Of a stretch of 64,000 bases of DNA, positions 25,914 through 35,127 are shown piece by piece. The notes under the pieces were generated by a model that was not told where the DNA came from, searched no databases, and saw only the letters and a program-made list of their open reading frames with translations. This DNA is from an uncultured Acetobacteraceae bacterium (GTDB taxonomy: Bacteria > Pseudomonadota > Alphaproteobacteria > Acetobacterales > Acetobacteraceae), in NCBI GenBank assembly GCA_903895595.1, contig CAITUP010000045.1, positions 1-64,000 on the forward strand, given 5' to 3'. Position numbers and translations under genes: made by a program. The first letter of the stretch is position 1. Every line of letters begins with the position of its first letter.

Positions 25914-27287
25914 ATGTCGACCAAGGAAATCCGCCTGCTCTCCGTCAGTGCCATCCTGGGATACGGATTCCCGGAGGCGTCGCTGAAAGCGGGCATGGCG
26001 CGTAAGCCCGACATGATCGGGGTGGACGGCGGCAGCGTCGATCCCGGCCCGCATTATCTGGGGGCGGGAATCCCGTTCTGCTCGCCGATCGCGATCAAGC
26101 GCGATCTGCGTCTGATGCTGCACGCCGCCATCGAGGCGGGGATTCCCATGGTTATCGGCACCTGCGGCGGCGCGGGCGGCAATCCGCATCTCGACCTGGT
26201 CGCCGGCATGGCCCGCGATATCGCGCGGGAGGACGGCCTGTCGTTCAAGATGGCGCTGATTCGGGCCGAACAGGACAAGGCGGAGATCAAACGCCGCATC
26301 GCGGCCGGCGGCATCCATCCATTGGCGCATCAGCCGGAGCTGACCGATGCGGTGGTGGACCGAGCGACCCGGATCGTGGGGATGATGGGGCCGGAACCGT
26401 TTATCGAGGCGCTGGACAATGGCGCTCAGGTTGTGCTGGCCGGGCGCAGCAGCGATCCGGCGCCTTGGGCGGCGATGTGCATTCGGGCGCAGCTGCCGCC
26501 GGCACCGGCTTGGTACGCGGGGAAAATGCTGGAATGCGGGGCGACCCCGTCCATTCCCAAAGGCCACGATTCGCTGTTCGTGACAGTGCGGGACGATCAT
26601 ATGGATTGCGAGCCGTGCAATCCGATCCGACGCTGCACGCCGTTGTCGATTGCCAATCACTCGCTGCACGAGAATTCCAGCCCAATCCATCATATCGAGC
26701 CAGGCGGTATGCTGGATACGTCCGATTGCCGGTTCGATGCTTTGTCGGATCGGGCGGTGCGGATTTCGGGGATGAAGTGGAATCCGGCGGCGCAATATAC
26801 CGTCAAGCTGGAGGGGGTCGAATTGGCCGGCTATCGCGCGATCTGCGTGGCGGGAACCCGCGACCCGCTGCTGATCGGGCGGTTGGATCATTTCCTCGAA
26901 TCCGTGCGGGCGGAGGTGGCAACGAAAGCCGCGGCATTCGGTGCGACGCCGGACACGTATCGCCTGGGCTTTCGCGTCTACGGCCGCGACGGCGTGATGG
27001 CGGAACGCGAACCGAAGCGCGACGCCGAACCGCATGAGGTCGGGTTCGTGATCGAAGTCGTAAGCCAGCAATCCCGCGAAATGGCGGCCGCCGTGCTGGG
27101 CGTGGCGCGCGCCAACATGCTGCACACCGATTTCCCCGGGCGGTTGTGCCGGGAGGGGAACATGGCGTTCCCGTTCTCCCCCTCGGACATCGACGTTGGG
27201 CCGGTCTACCGGTTCAGCGTTTTCCATGTCGCCGACGTGGCCGATCCCTGTGAATTGTTCCCTATCGAATACGAGATGGTGCGATGA
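25914..27287 (+). CDS. Acyclic terpene utilisation (AtuA-like, DUF1446) protein
   Basis: 457 residues from the ATG at 25914; an upstream GTG would add 25 unlikely residues. The N-terminus GVDGGSVDPGPHYLGAG and PMVIGTCGGAGGNPHLDLVA, with VVLAGRSSDPAPWA and HHIEPGGMLDTSD, match the AtuA/DUF1446 family. AtuA is required for citronellol and geranyl-CoA breakdown in Pseudomonas; its chemistry is still poorly known. It heads five coupled genes and overlaps the DUF4387 gene by 4 bases, an association common for this family. Confidence 0.88.
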   Translation: MSTKEIRLLSVSAILGYGFPEASLKAGMARKPDMIGVDGGSVDPGPHYLGAGIPFCSPIAIKRDLRLMLHAAIEAGIPMVIGTCGGAGGNPHLDLVAGMARDIAREDGLSFKMALIRAEQDKAEIKRRIAAGGIHPLAHQPELTDAVVDRATRIVGMMGPEPFIEALDNGAQVVLAGRSSDPAPWAAMCIRAQLPPAPAWYAGKMLECGATPSIPKGHDSLFVTVRDDHMDCEPCNPIRRCTPLSIANHSLHENSSPIHHIEPGGMLDTSDCRFDALSDRAVRISGMKWNPAAQYTVKLEGVELAGYRAICVAGTRDPLLIGRLDHFLESVRAEVATKAAAFGATPDTYRLGFRVYGRDGVMAEREPKRDAEPHEVGFVIEVVSQQSREMAAAVLGVARANMLHTDFPGRLCREGNMAFPFSPSDIDVGPVYRFSVFHVADVADPCELFPIEYEMVR

Positions 27288-27595
27288 CCCTGATCCGCGA
27301 CGCCGCGCGCGTCTGCAAAAGCAAGAACGCCGGGCCGTTCGAACTGACCATCGATGTGGTGTTCGACGATGCCTCGGTGTTTCAGAAGGTGAAAGCGACC
27401 GGTGTGTTATGCCCGGCGCTGTTCGCCCGGCTGTATAACGTGCCGGAAGAGCACGTCCTGTTCACGCCGTACGACGCGGCCTTCGCCTTTAAGGCGACGT
27501 TCCCGCGGCTGGTACCGGCCGGCGAATTCGGGGACACGGATGTCTACGGTTGCCAGCAGCACGCCCCGCTGCTGGATGTCGATTTACCTATCTGA
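27284..27595 (+). CDS. DUF4387 domain protein
   Basis: 103 residues. The full length matches DUF4387 (KNAGPFELTIDVVFDDASVF, TFPRLVPAGEFGDTDVYGCQ). This small domain is found next to, or fused with, AtuA-like proteins and is presumed to be its partner subunit. ATGA overlap with the upstream gene supports 1:1 expression. No catalytic residues are known. Confidence 0.9.
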   Translation: MTLIRDAARVCKSKNAGPFELTIDVVFDDASVFQKVKATGVLCPALFARLYNVPEEHVLFTPYDAAFAFKATFPRLVPAGEFGDTDVYGCQQHAPLLDVDLPI

Positions 27596-27610
27596 CCGGA
27601 GAACCCTCCC

Positions 27611-28981
27611 ATGAGCCGTATGATGACATTGGTCGCCTTCTTGCAGGCGCAGAATTGTTCCAACTTGCCGGGATCGTGGCGGCATCCGTCCACGATGCTG
27701 GATTTCCTGACGCCGGAATATTACCAGCGCATTGCCCGCACGCTGGAAGACGGCAAAATCCAGATGGCGTTCTTCGACGATCGTCTGGCGCTGCCCGATC
27801 TTTACACCGGAAACCATGCCGAGGCTGTCGCCGCCGGCGTGCGCGCGGTGAAAATGGACCCATCCACCATTATGATGGCGATGGGCATGGCGACGCAGAA
27901 GCTGGGCCTCGGCACCACCTATTCCACCACGTACTTCGAACCGTTCCACGTGGCGCGCGTGTTCGCGACCATGGATCTGATGCTCAAGGGGCGCGCGGCC
28001 TGGAATATCGTGACCTCGCTGAACAGCGCCGAGGCGCGGAATTTCGGTCAGGTCGAGCACATGGAACACGACGCGCGCTACGATCGCGCCGATGAATTCA
28101 TGGACGTGGTCATGGGCCACTGGAACACGTGGGAAGACGACGCGCTGATTTTGGATAAAGCGTCGGGGCGGTTTGCCGATCCCACGAAAGTGCATCGTCT
28201 GGATCATGTCGGAACGCATTTCCAGTCGCGTGGGCCGTTCAGCGTGCCTCGGTCGCCGCAGGGGCATCCGGTGCTGATTCAAGCCGGACAATCCGGCCGC
28301 GGCCAAGCCTTCGCCGCGAAATGGGCGGAACTGGTGTTCACGATTTATCACAGCCTCGAAGACGGCAAGCGGCAATACAAGGCGTTCAAGGATATGGTCG
28401 CAGCCGCCGGGCGCGATCCGTCGAAAGTGCATGTCGCCCCGGCCTGCTACGTCTGCGTTGGCGAAACCGAAAGCATCGCGCAGGAAAAGCGCGCCGTGAT
28501 CGAATCGACGGCGCGCGACGTGGACGCGCTGGTGCTGATTTCCGAAGTCCTGAACTACGATTTCGGCGCCAAGCCCATCGATGAGCCGTTCAGCGATGAG
28601 GAACTGGCCGCATTCTCCTGGCATGGGTTCCGCGAGCGCGTCATTCACCATTCCGGCAAGAAAAATCCCACCGTGCGCGATTTTATCAATGTGTCCGGGC
28701 GCGGCACGGTGAAGGAACACACGATGTTCTGCGGCAACCCGAAACAGGTGGCCGATCAGATGGAGGAATGGTTCACCGCGCCGGCCTGCGACGGTTTTGT
28801 GTTGGCCGCGTCCAGCATGCCGGGGGCGCACGACGACGTGGTGCGGCTGCTTGTGCCGGAACTGCAACGGCGTGGTCTGTTCCATCTGGATTACGAGGGG
28901 CCGACGTTGCGCGATAACCTCGGTCTGGCGAAACCGCGTGCCGCCGATTGGCATGCCGCGCGGCGGAGGGCTGCGGAATGA
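27611..28981 (+). CDS. NtaA/DmoA-family FMNH2-dependent monooxygenase
   Basis: 456 residues, typical of nitrilotriacetate or dimethylsulfide monooxygenases. Marks: GSWRHPSTMLDFLTPEYYQR, GRAAWNIVTSLNSAEARNFG, PVLIQAGQSGRGQAFAAKWA. The family inserts oxygen using reduced FMN from a separate reductase, which is not in the window. Its stop overlaps the CitE-like start (ATGA), 15 bases after DUF4387. In this locus it may oxygenate a branched or hydroxy substrate before C-C cleavage. Confidence 0.88.
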   Translation: MSRMMTLVAFLQAQNCSNLPGSWRHPSTMLDFLTPEYYQRIARTLEDGKIQMAFFDDRLALPDLYTGNHAEAVAAGVRAVKMDPSTIMMAMGMATQKLGLGTTYSTTYFEPFHVARVFATMDLMLKGRAAWNIVTSLNSAEARNFGQVEHMEHDARYDRADEFMDVVMGHWNTWEDDALILDKASGRFADPTKVHRLDHVGTHFQSRGPFSVPRSPQGHPVLIQAGQSGRGQAFAAKWAELVFTIYHSLEDGKRQYKAFKDMVAAAGRDPSKVHVAPACYVCVGETESIAQEKRAVIESTARDVDALVLISEVLNYDFGAKPIDEPFSDEELAAFSWHGFRERVIHHSGKKNPTVRDFINVSGRGTVKEHTMFCGNPKQVADQMEEWFTAPACDGFVLAASSMPGAHDDVVRLLVPELQRRGLFHLDYEGPTLRDNLGLAKPRAADWHAARRRAAE

Positions 28982-29838
28982 CCGCACTCCGCAGCCTGTT
29001 GTTCGCGCCCGGCAACCATGCTCGGCGTGTCGAAAAGGCGCTGACGTTGCCGGCCGATGGCGTGATCCTGGATTTGGAGGACGCTGTCGCGATTTCCGAG
29101 AAAATCGGGACGCGCGCCATTGTCGCGGCGGCATTGGAGGCGCCGCGCGCCGGTAAGCTGTATGTCCGGGTGAACGCGCTGTCCACGGAATGGTGTTTCG
29201 CGGATTTGGTCGCCGTGGTGCATGCCGGGCTCGACGGCATTATTCTGCCGAAGACCGAAAGCGCGGACGAATTGCGCAGCGCCGACTGGGTGATCGGGTC
29301 TTTGGAGCGCGAACGCGGCTTGAAACAGGGCGGGATCGATTTGATCCCAATCATCGAAACGGCCCGCGGAATCCAGTCGTTGCCGGCGATTTGCGGCGCC
29401 GGAACGCGGGCGCGAACGGTGGCGTTCGGGGCAGGGGACTTTACCCTCGATGTCGGGATGGTTTGGTCGCGCGACGAGAGCGAATTGCTGCCGTATCGCG
29501 CCGCCTGCGTGATCGCGTGTCGTGCCGCTGGGATGGATTCGCCGCTGGACACGGTGTGGGCCGATCTGCGGGATACCGAGGGGTTCGCACTGTCCGCGAA
29601 ACGTGCGGCGTCGCTGGGTTTCCAGGGAAAAATGTGCATCCACCCCGACCAGATCGTGGTCACCAACGCCGCATTTACGCCCGACGAGGCCACAGTGGCC
29701 CAGGCGCGACGGGTCATCGCGGCGTTCGATGAGGCCGAAAAACAAGGTCTGGCCTCGATCCAACTCGATGGCCAATTCATCGACTACCCGATCGTGCAAC
29801 GCGCTCGGCAAGTGTTGTCGCGCGGAGGAATCGTTTGA
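28978..29838 (+). CDS. CitE/HpcH-type CoA ester lyase
   Basis: 286 residues. The N-terminus LRSLLFAPGNHARRVEKALT with GVILDLEDAVA is a CitE-family start. The substrate-binding Arg is in LYVRVNALSTEW, and the metal ligands lie in LIPIIETARGIQS and FGAGDFTLDVGMVW. These enzymes cleave malyl-, citramalyl- or HMG-like CoA esters. The ATG at 28978 overlaps the monooxygenase stop, and its own stop overlaps the next start (TGATG). Confidence 0.9.
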   Translation: MTALRSLLFAPGNHARRVEKALTLPADGVILDLEDAVAISEKIGTRAIVAAALEAPRAGKLYVRVNALSTEWCFADLVAVVHAGLDGIILPKTESADELRSADWVIGSLERERGLKQGGIDLIPIIETARGIQSLPAICGAGTRARTVAFGAGDFTLDVGMVWSRDESELLPYRAACVIACRAAGMDSPLDTVWADLRDTEGFALSAKRAASLGFQGKMCIHPDQIVVTNAAFTPDEATVAQARRVIAAFDEAEKQGLASIQLDGQFIDYPIVQRARQVLSRGGIV

Positions 29839-31037
29839 TGGATGTGCAAGCGTTACAGGGTTGCCGGGTCCTGGATATCGCGACCTTCCTCGCGGGCCCG
29901 TTTTGCGCCACGCAGCTGGGGGAATTCGGCGCCGAGGTCATAAAAGTCGAACTCCCCGGCGTCGGCGATGCCACGCGGCGTTTCGGCACGATGACGGAAT
30001 GCGGCGATTCTCTGCCGTGGTTGTCTGAGTCGCGGAACAAAAAGTGCATCACGCTCGATCTGCGCAAGCCGGATGGCGTCGCGCTGATCAAACGGCTGGT
30101 GGAACAATCCGACGTGCTGGTGGAGAACTTCCAGCCCGGCACGATGGAGCGTTGGGGCCTGGGCTGGGACGTGCTGTCGGCGGTAAATCCCCGCCTGATC
30201 ATGGTGCGCATTTCCGGCTACGGGCAGACCGGCCCCTACAAGGACCGTCCCGGTTTCGGACGGATCGGCAATGCATTTGGAGGATTATCGTTCCTGGCAG
30301 GGTATCCGGATCGCGCGCCGGTGACGCCGGGTTCGGCGACCATTCCAGACTATATGGCCGGTATCTACGGCGCCATGGGCACGTTGTTAGCGATGCAGGC
30401 GCGGGAGAAAACCGGGCGGGGGCAGGTGGTGGATATCGGGTTGTACGAGCCGATTTTCCGCATTCTCGATGAATTGGCTCCGGCGTTTCAAAAGGCCGGG
30501 TTCGTGCGTCAGCGCATGGGGCCGGGCACGGTGAATGTCGTGCCGCACAGCCATTATCCGACGAAGGATAACCGCTGGATCGCGATCGCTTGCACGAACG
30601 ACAAAATCTTTGCCCGCCTTGCCGAGGCGATGGGCCGGCCGGATTTGGCCGAACCGGAAAGCTGGGGCGTGTTGGCGCACCGGGAACGGGATCGTGCCAA
30701 GGTGGATGAAACCGTGGCGGCCTGGACGGCGACGCACGATCGTGTGGATTTAATGAACGTCTGCGAAAAATCGCAGGTACCGTGCGGTCCGGTCTACGCG
30801 ATCGACGAAATCTTCGAAGACCCGCATTACGCCGCGCGGGAAAACATCCTGCGCGTGCCAGACTCGCGGGTGGGGGAATTGGCGGTGCCCAACCTCGTCC
30901 CCCGTCTCAGCGACACACCCGGCGCAGTGCATTGGCTCGGGGAGGCGCTCGGCGCGCACAACGACGAGGTCTACAAAGGGATGCTCGGGTTGGCGGACGC
31001 GGAGATGGTACGGTTGAAGGATGCGGGGGTGATTTAA
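29838..31037 (+). CDS. CaiB/BaiF class III CoA-transferase
   Basis: 399 residues from the ATG at 29838 (TGATG overlap). CRVLDIATFLAGPFCATQLG is the N-terminal family motif, and the catalytic Asp lies in ATIPDYMAGIYGAMGTL. It presumably charges the pathway acid with CoA for the lyase encoded just upstream. It ends the five-gene operon and meets the convergent acyl-CoA ligase with a 4-base overlap. Confidence 0.92.
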   Translation: MDVQALQGCRVLDIATFLAGPFCATQLGEFGAEVIKVELPGVGDATRRFGTMTECGDSLPWLSESRNKKCITLDLRKPDGVALIKRLVEQSDVLVENFQPGTMERWGLGWDVLSAVNPRLIMVRISGYGQTGPYKDRPGFGRIGNAFGGLSFLAGYPDRAPVTPGSATIPDYMAGIYGAMGTLLAMQAREKTGRGQVVDIGLYEPIFRILDELAPAFQKAGFVRQRMGPGTVNVVPHSHYPTKDNRWIAIACTNDKIFARLAEAMGRPDLAEPESWGVLAHRERDRAKVDETVAAWTATHDRVDLMNVCEKSQVPCGPVYAIDEIFEDPHYAARENILRVPDSRVGELAVPNLVPRLSDTPGAVHWLGEALGAHNDEVYKGMLGLADAEMVRLKDAGVI

Positions 31038-32704
31038 TCCCCCGCCAGTTCCTTCGCCATTAATTCCCGCATCACGTATTTCTGAACCTTGCCGGTGACC
31101 GTCATCGGGTACTCCCCCACGAACCGCACATGCCGAGGAATTTTGAAATGCGTGATCTGGCCTTGGCAAAATCCGCGAATATCTTCCTCGGTCGCGGACG
31201 CGTCCGGCTTCAGGCGGATCCAGGCGCATAATTCCTCCCCGAACCGTTCGTCGGGAATGCCGAACACCTGGGCGTCGGCCACGGCGGGGTGGCGGAACAG
31301 GAATTCCTCCACCTCCCGCGGGTAAATGTTTTCGCCACCCCGGATGACCATATCCTTACTACGACCGGTAATCGTAATGAATCCATCCTCGTCCATCGTG
31401 CCGAGGTCGCCGGAGTGCAGCCAATGCGCGGCATCGATCGTTTCGGCCGTTTTGGCGTCGTCGCCCCAGTAGCCGCGCATGACCATATGCCCGCGGAAAC
31501 AAAGCTCGCCTTGGGTCCCAATCGGCACTGGGCGGCCATGCGCATCGGCGATTTTGATCTCCATATGCGGCTGCACGCGGCCGATGGTGTTGAGCCTGCG
31601 CTCGAAACTGTCGTTGGGATGGTTCTGCACGCTGACCCCTGACAGTTCGGTCATGCCGTAAACGCAGACCATCTCCCGCATGTTCATGTCGTCGATCGAA
31701 CGGCGCATGATGTCGCTGGGCACCGGCGACCCGCCGGAAAACCCGCCGCGTAGGCTGCTCACGTCGTACTGGCCGAAAGCCGGATGGTTCATAATCGCGA
31801 TCAGCATCGTCGGCACCCCGCCGAAATGCGTGCATCGCTCGGCTTGGATTGCTTCCAATGATGCGATGGGGTCGAATGCCTCCCCCAGATAAATCATCGT
31901 GACACCCAGAGCGATGCCGGTGATGCTGCCGATCACCATGCCCCCGACATGATATAGCGGCATCGGCGTGACGTAGCGGTCGCCTTCGCCCACGCCGGCC
32001 TCCAGGCCGAAGAAATAGCCGTTGTTCAGCAGTGCGTGATGCGTCAGCGTCGCCGCCTTGGGTGAGCCGGTCGTGCCGGAGGTGAACTGGATGTCGATGG
32101 GATCGTCGGGTTGCAGCAGGTCCGCCAGTTCCTGCAATCGCGCATAGTCCGGCGGTCCGCCCAGCGCCTGGATTTGGCGGAAGCGGAAGTAGCCGGGTTC
32201 GTCGGTGTCCCCGAAATGGATGGCCGTGGTCAGATGCGGCAGACGGGCCGCTTTCAGCGCACCGGGCGCGCAATGTTCCAGTTCGGGCGCCAGTTCGCGC
32301 AGAATGCCGATATAATGCGTGGTACGGAACTGGTCGGAGGATATAATCGCCTTACATCCCACCTTGTTTAGCGCATATTCCAACTCCGCGGCTCGGTAGC
32401 CGGGGTTGATATTGACCAGGATAAGCCCGGCTTTGGCGGTGGCGTATTGCGTCAGAACCCATTCGATCCGGTTGGGCGACCAAATCCCGACACGGTCGCC
32501 GGGTTGTAAGCCGAGCGCGATCAGGCCGGCGGCGAGACGATCTACTTCGCGGCGAAGGGCGGCGTATGTCAGGCGGACGCCCTGGTCGAGGACCACGACC
32601 GCTTCCCGCTCCGGCCAGCGTTCGGCCGCCTTGTCCAACGCGCCGCCGAGCGTATCGTTCAGCAGGGGAATGTCGGACGTGCGGTGGTAATAGCTTTGGG
32701 CCAT
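31034..32704 (-). CDS. AMP-binding acyl-CoA synthetase
   Basis: 556 residues. The P-loop-like IQFTSGTTGSPKAATLTHHA, the adenylate motif VCVYGMTELSGVSVQNHPND, YWGDDAKTAETID with HSGDLGTMDEDGF, and the C-terminal TVTGKVQKYVMRE with its catalytic Lys are all intact. It looks like a medium/long-chain or aromatic acyl-CoA ligase (FadD-type). It faces the CaiB operon, offering a second, ATP-driven route for CoA activation. Confidence 0.92.
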   Translation of the reverse strand: MAQSYYHRTSDIPLLNDTLGGALDKAAERWPEREAVVVLDQGVRLTYAALRREVDRLAAGLIALGLQPGDRVGIWSPNRIEWVLTQYATAKAGLILVNINPGYRAAELEYALNKVGCKAIISSDQFRTTHYIGILRELAPELEHCAPGALKAARLPHLTTAIHFGDTDEPGYFRFRQIQALGGPPDYARLQELADLLQPDDPIDIQFTSGTTGSPKAATLTHHALLNNGYFFGLEAGVGEGDRYVTPMPLYHVGGMVIGSITGIALGVTMIYLGEAFDPIASLEAIQAERCTHFGGVPTMLIAIMNHPAFGQYDVSSLRGGFSGGSPVPSDIMRRSIDDMNMREMVCVYGMTELSGVSVQNHPNDSFERRLNTIGRVQPHMEIKIADAHGRPVPIGTQGELCFRGHMVMRGYWGDDAKTAETIDAAHWLHSGDLGTMDEDGFITITGRSKDMVIRGGENIYPREVEEFLFRHPAVADAQVFGIPDERFGEELCAWIRLKPDASATEEDIRGFCQGQITHFKIPRHVRFVGEYPMTVTGKVQKYVMRELMAKELAGD

Positions 32705-32763
32705 TGGTTCCTCCCGTTATTTTCCCGCAGGGTAGCGCGCGGTAGGGAGGGTACGCAACGTTT

Positions 32764-33330
32764 CTATACGGGGAAATCGAGACCTTCGTAGAGCGCGGCG
32801 ACTGGGATTTCGACACCGATTTCCGGCATCCGCAGGACGTCTTCGGCGATCAGCGTCGATAGCGTCCAGTGTGCGCCGGCAGCCTCCCGTTCCATGACGG
32901 TTAGGCCGATGGTCGAGGATTCCACGATGACGTAACGGCGGATCGACGGAACGGCAGCGTATTCGCGAACTTTAACGATGCGATCGATCCGGCCCGACGT
33001 TGGGCTGATGACCTCGAACACAACAACCGGATTGGGCACCAGACGACTGTCGGGGTCGATGGGCGAGCATGTGACGACGCCGTCCGGATAGCGGACGGTG
33101 TCTCCGATCGTTGCAACGCCTGAGTCTGGGCCGAGCGGTTGGCAGCCTTTGCCGGTGAGGCGGGTGCGCAGCGCGAACTGCACGTTCAACAGCACTAAGT
33201 TGTGGCCTAGCTTGCCACCGGTCATCAGAACCGGTTCGAAACCGTCGAACTCGTATCGCTCGTTCTGGGCTTCGGCCCAGTCGAAGAACTGCTCGCGGGT
33301 CATGGTTGGCGTGCGGACTGTCGCGCTCAT
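32764..33330 (-). CDS. Uma2-family PD-(D/E)XK nuclease-like protein
   Basis: 188 residues of the DUF820/Uma2 family. Likely catalytic residues are the Asp in VRYPDGVVTC, the Glu in VVVFEVISPTSGR and the Lys in IVKVREYAAV. The family is abundant in cyanobacteria and scattered in other genomes, with no settled role; transposon-derived or restriction-type functions are proposed. It stands alone between the ligase and the thiolase. Confidence 0.85.
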   Translation of the reverse strand: MSATVRTPTMTREQFFDWAEAQNERYEFDGFEPVLMTGGKLGHNLVLLNVQFALRTRLTGKGCQPLGPDSGVATIGDTVRYPDGVVTCSPIDPDSRLVPNPVVVFEVISPTSGRIDRIVKVREYAAVPSIRRYVIVESSTIGLTVMEREAAGAHWTLSTLIAEDVLRMPEIGVEIPVAALYEGLDFPV

Positions 33331-33397
33331 GGAAGCACTTTAGCAGGTTGCTGCCCGCCTGTCTCTCGCCATGACTGGCGCCCCGCCTACCGATCAG

Positions 33398-33403
33398 TAT
33401 AAT
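33398..33403 (+). promoter_or_regulatory. Possible -10 box upstream of the thiolase gene
   Basis: A perfect TATAAT hexamer lies 75 bases before the thiolase start in a 147-base divergent gap. The candidate -35 (ATGACTGG around 33371) is weak and the spacing is not ideal. Confidence 0.3.
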
Positions 33404-33477
33404 CCCCTCGCCTGAACCGAGCCTAAGCGCTTTCCCATCCGGGGTGGCCCGAAAGCCGGTCGAAATGGGAGCGAAGC

Positions 33478-34647
33478 ATGAGTTTGAAGGGTGCGGGATA
33501 CATCGTGGGTGCCTGGGAGCATCCCACGCGCAAAGCGACCGATAAATCGGTCACCTTGCTACACGCGGAATGCGCCAAGGGCGCGCTGGACGACGCCGGC
33601 CTGAGCAAGGACGACGTGGACGCTTACTATTGCGCGGGCGACGCGCCGGGCCTCGGCCCGATGTCCATGATCGACTACATGGGCCTGAAGGTGCGGCACA
33701 TGGACTCCACCGACGTCGGTGGTTCGTCCTATCAGGTCGCCGTCGGCCATGCGTTGCAGGCGATCGCGACCGGTCGGGCGAATGTGTGCCTGATCACGCT
33801 GGCGGGCCGTCCGCGCAGCGAGGGCCAGGCCACCGGCACCGCGCCGCGCGCCGGCAATCCGTCGCAGGCGGAAATGCAGTTCGAGTATCCGTATGGGCCG
33901 GCCACCGCGAACATGTACGCGCTGTGCGCCATGCGGCATATGTACGAGTATGGCACGACGTCCGAACAGCTCGCCTGGATCAAGGTCGCGGCGTCGCACC
34001 ATGCCCAGTACAACCCGCACGCGATGCTGCGCGACGTGGTCACGGTCGAGGATGTTGTCAATTCCCCGATGGTTGCCAGCCCGCTGCACCGTCTGGACTG
34101 CTGCGTCATCTCCGACGGCGGCGGCGCTCTGATCGTCACGAAGCCGGAAATCGCCAAGAGCCTGAAGCGGCCGCTGGTGAAGGTGATCGGCGTTGGCGAA
34201 TCGGCGAAGAATCAGGCCGGTGGCGAGACCGAACTGACCTACTCAGCCGCACGCTGGTCGGGTCCGCCCGCTTGGGCGATGGCCGGCATTAAGCCGTCCG
34301 ACATCAAGTACGCGTCGATCTACGACAGCTTCACCATCACCGTTCTCATGCAGCTCGAAGACCTCGGGTTCTGCGAAAAGGGCCAGGGCGGAAAGTTCGT
34401 CATGGACGGCAACCTGATCTCCGGCGTCGGCAAGCTGCCGTTCAATACCGATGGCGGCGGGCTGTGCTCCAACCATCCGGCCAATCGTGGCGGCATCACC
34501 AAGATCATCGAAGCGGTGCGTCAGCTCCGCGGCGAAGCGCATCCGAAGGTGCAGGTCCCGAACTGCGATCTGGCGATCGCGCATGGCACCGGCGGGTCGT
34601 TGGGAACGCGGCACGTCGGCAGCACCGTCATTCTGGAACGGGAGTAA
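33478..34647 (+). CDS. Thiolase-fold protein (SCP-x/acetyl-CoA acetyltransferase-like)
   Basis: 389 residues. The N-terminus KGAGYIVGAWEHPTRKATDK and VDAYYCAGDAPGLGP belong to the lipid-transfer thiolase (SCP2-like) group. The usual first-Cys position falls in MDSTDVGGSSYQVAVGHALQ, with Ser rather than Cys. GGLCSNHPANRGG and IAHGTGGSLGTRHVGSTVIL hold later active-site residues. This Cys-less type pairs with a DUF35 subunit in side-chain breakdown, as retro-aldol-like lyases do. The DUF35 gene follows after 5 bases. Confidence 0.82.
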   Translation: MSLKGAGYIVGAWEHPTRKATDKSVTLLHAECAKGALDDAGLSKDDVDAYYCAGDAPGLGPMSMIDYMGLKVRHMDSTDVGGSSYQVAVGHALQAIATGRANVCLITLAGRPRSEGQATGTAPRAGNPSQAEMQFEYPYGPATANMYALCAMRHMYEYGTTSEQLAWIKVAASHHAQYNPHAMLRDVVTVEDVVNSPMVASPLHRLDCCVISDGGGALIVTKPEIAKSLKRPLVKVIGVGESAKNQAGGETELTYSAARWSGPPAWAMAGIKPSDIKYASIYDSFTITVLMQLEDLGFCEKGQGGKFVMDGNLISGVGKLPFNTDGGGLCSNHPANRGGITKIIEAVRQLRGEAHPKVQVPNCDLAIAHGTGGSLGTRHVGSTVILERE

Positions 34648-34652
34648 TCGAC

Positions 34653-35051
34653 ATGGCCGCTGTTCAACGCAAAATCCCGTTCGTCGGGACGCCCGACACC
34701 AACCCGGAAACCAAGCCGTTCTTCGACGGCTGCGTTGCCGGCAAGCTGGTGATTCCGCAATGCGTGCAGACCGGGAAATACATCTGGTACCCGCGCGGCA
34801 TCTCGCCGTTCACGCTGGGCCCGGTGGAGTGGAAGGAAGTGTCCGGTAACGGCACGATCTACACGTATTCCGTCATGGAACGCGCCAATCCGCCGTACTG
34901 CATCGCCTACGTGCAGCTGGCGGAAGGCCCGAAGATGATGACCAACATCGTCGATTGCGACTTCAAGGATGTGAAGATCGGGATGGCGGTGAAGCTGAAG
35001 TTCATCGACACGGAAAACGGCCCGCCGATGCCGTTCTTCGCGCCGGCGTAA
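34653..35051 (+). CDS. DUF35 OB-fold protein lacking most zinc-ribbon cysteines
   Basis: 132 residues. The N-terminal helices and rubredoxin-like knuckle are recognisable (FFDGCVAGKLVIPQCVQTGK then YIWYPRGISPFTLG), followed by an OB fold (GNGTIYTYSVMERANPPYCI). In canonical members the knuckle is CxxC...CxxC; here only one Cys of the first pair remains and the second pair reads SPFT. It probably serves as the CoA-binding partner of the thiolase-like protein. Confidence 0.85.
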   Translation: MAAVQRKIPFVGTPDTNPETKPFFDGCVAGKLVIPQCVQTGKYIWYPRGISPFTLGPVEWKEVSGNGTIYTYSVMERANPPYCIAYVQLAEGPKMMTNIVDCDFKDVKIGMAVKLKFIDTENGPPMPFFAPA

Positions 35052-35071
35052 CTGCTGTAACGGACTAAACG

Positions 35072-35110
35072 AACGGCGTCGGTCCTTGGGGGCCGGCGCC
35101 GTTGTCTTTT
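35072..35110 (+). terminator. Intrinsic terminator after the thiolase/DUF35 pair
   Basis: An 11-bp stem, AACGGCGTCGG (35072-35082) and CCGGCGCCGTT (35093-35103), with one G-U pair and a 10-base loop, followed by GTCTTTT. Textbook shape; it separates the pair from the binding protein at 35128. Confidence 0.75.
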
Positions 35111-35127
35111 GAAGGACCTGGAAACTC

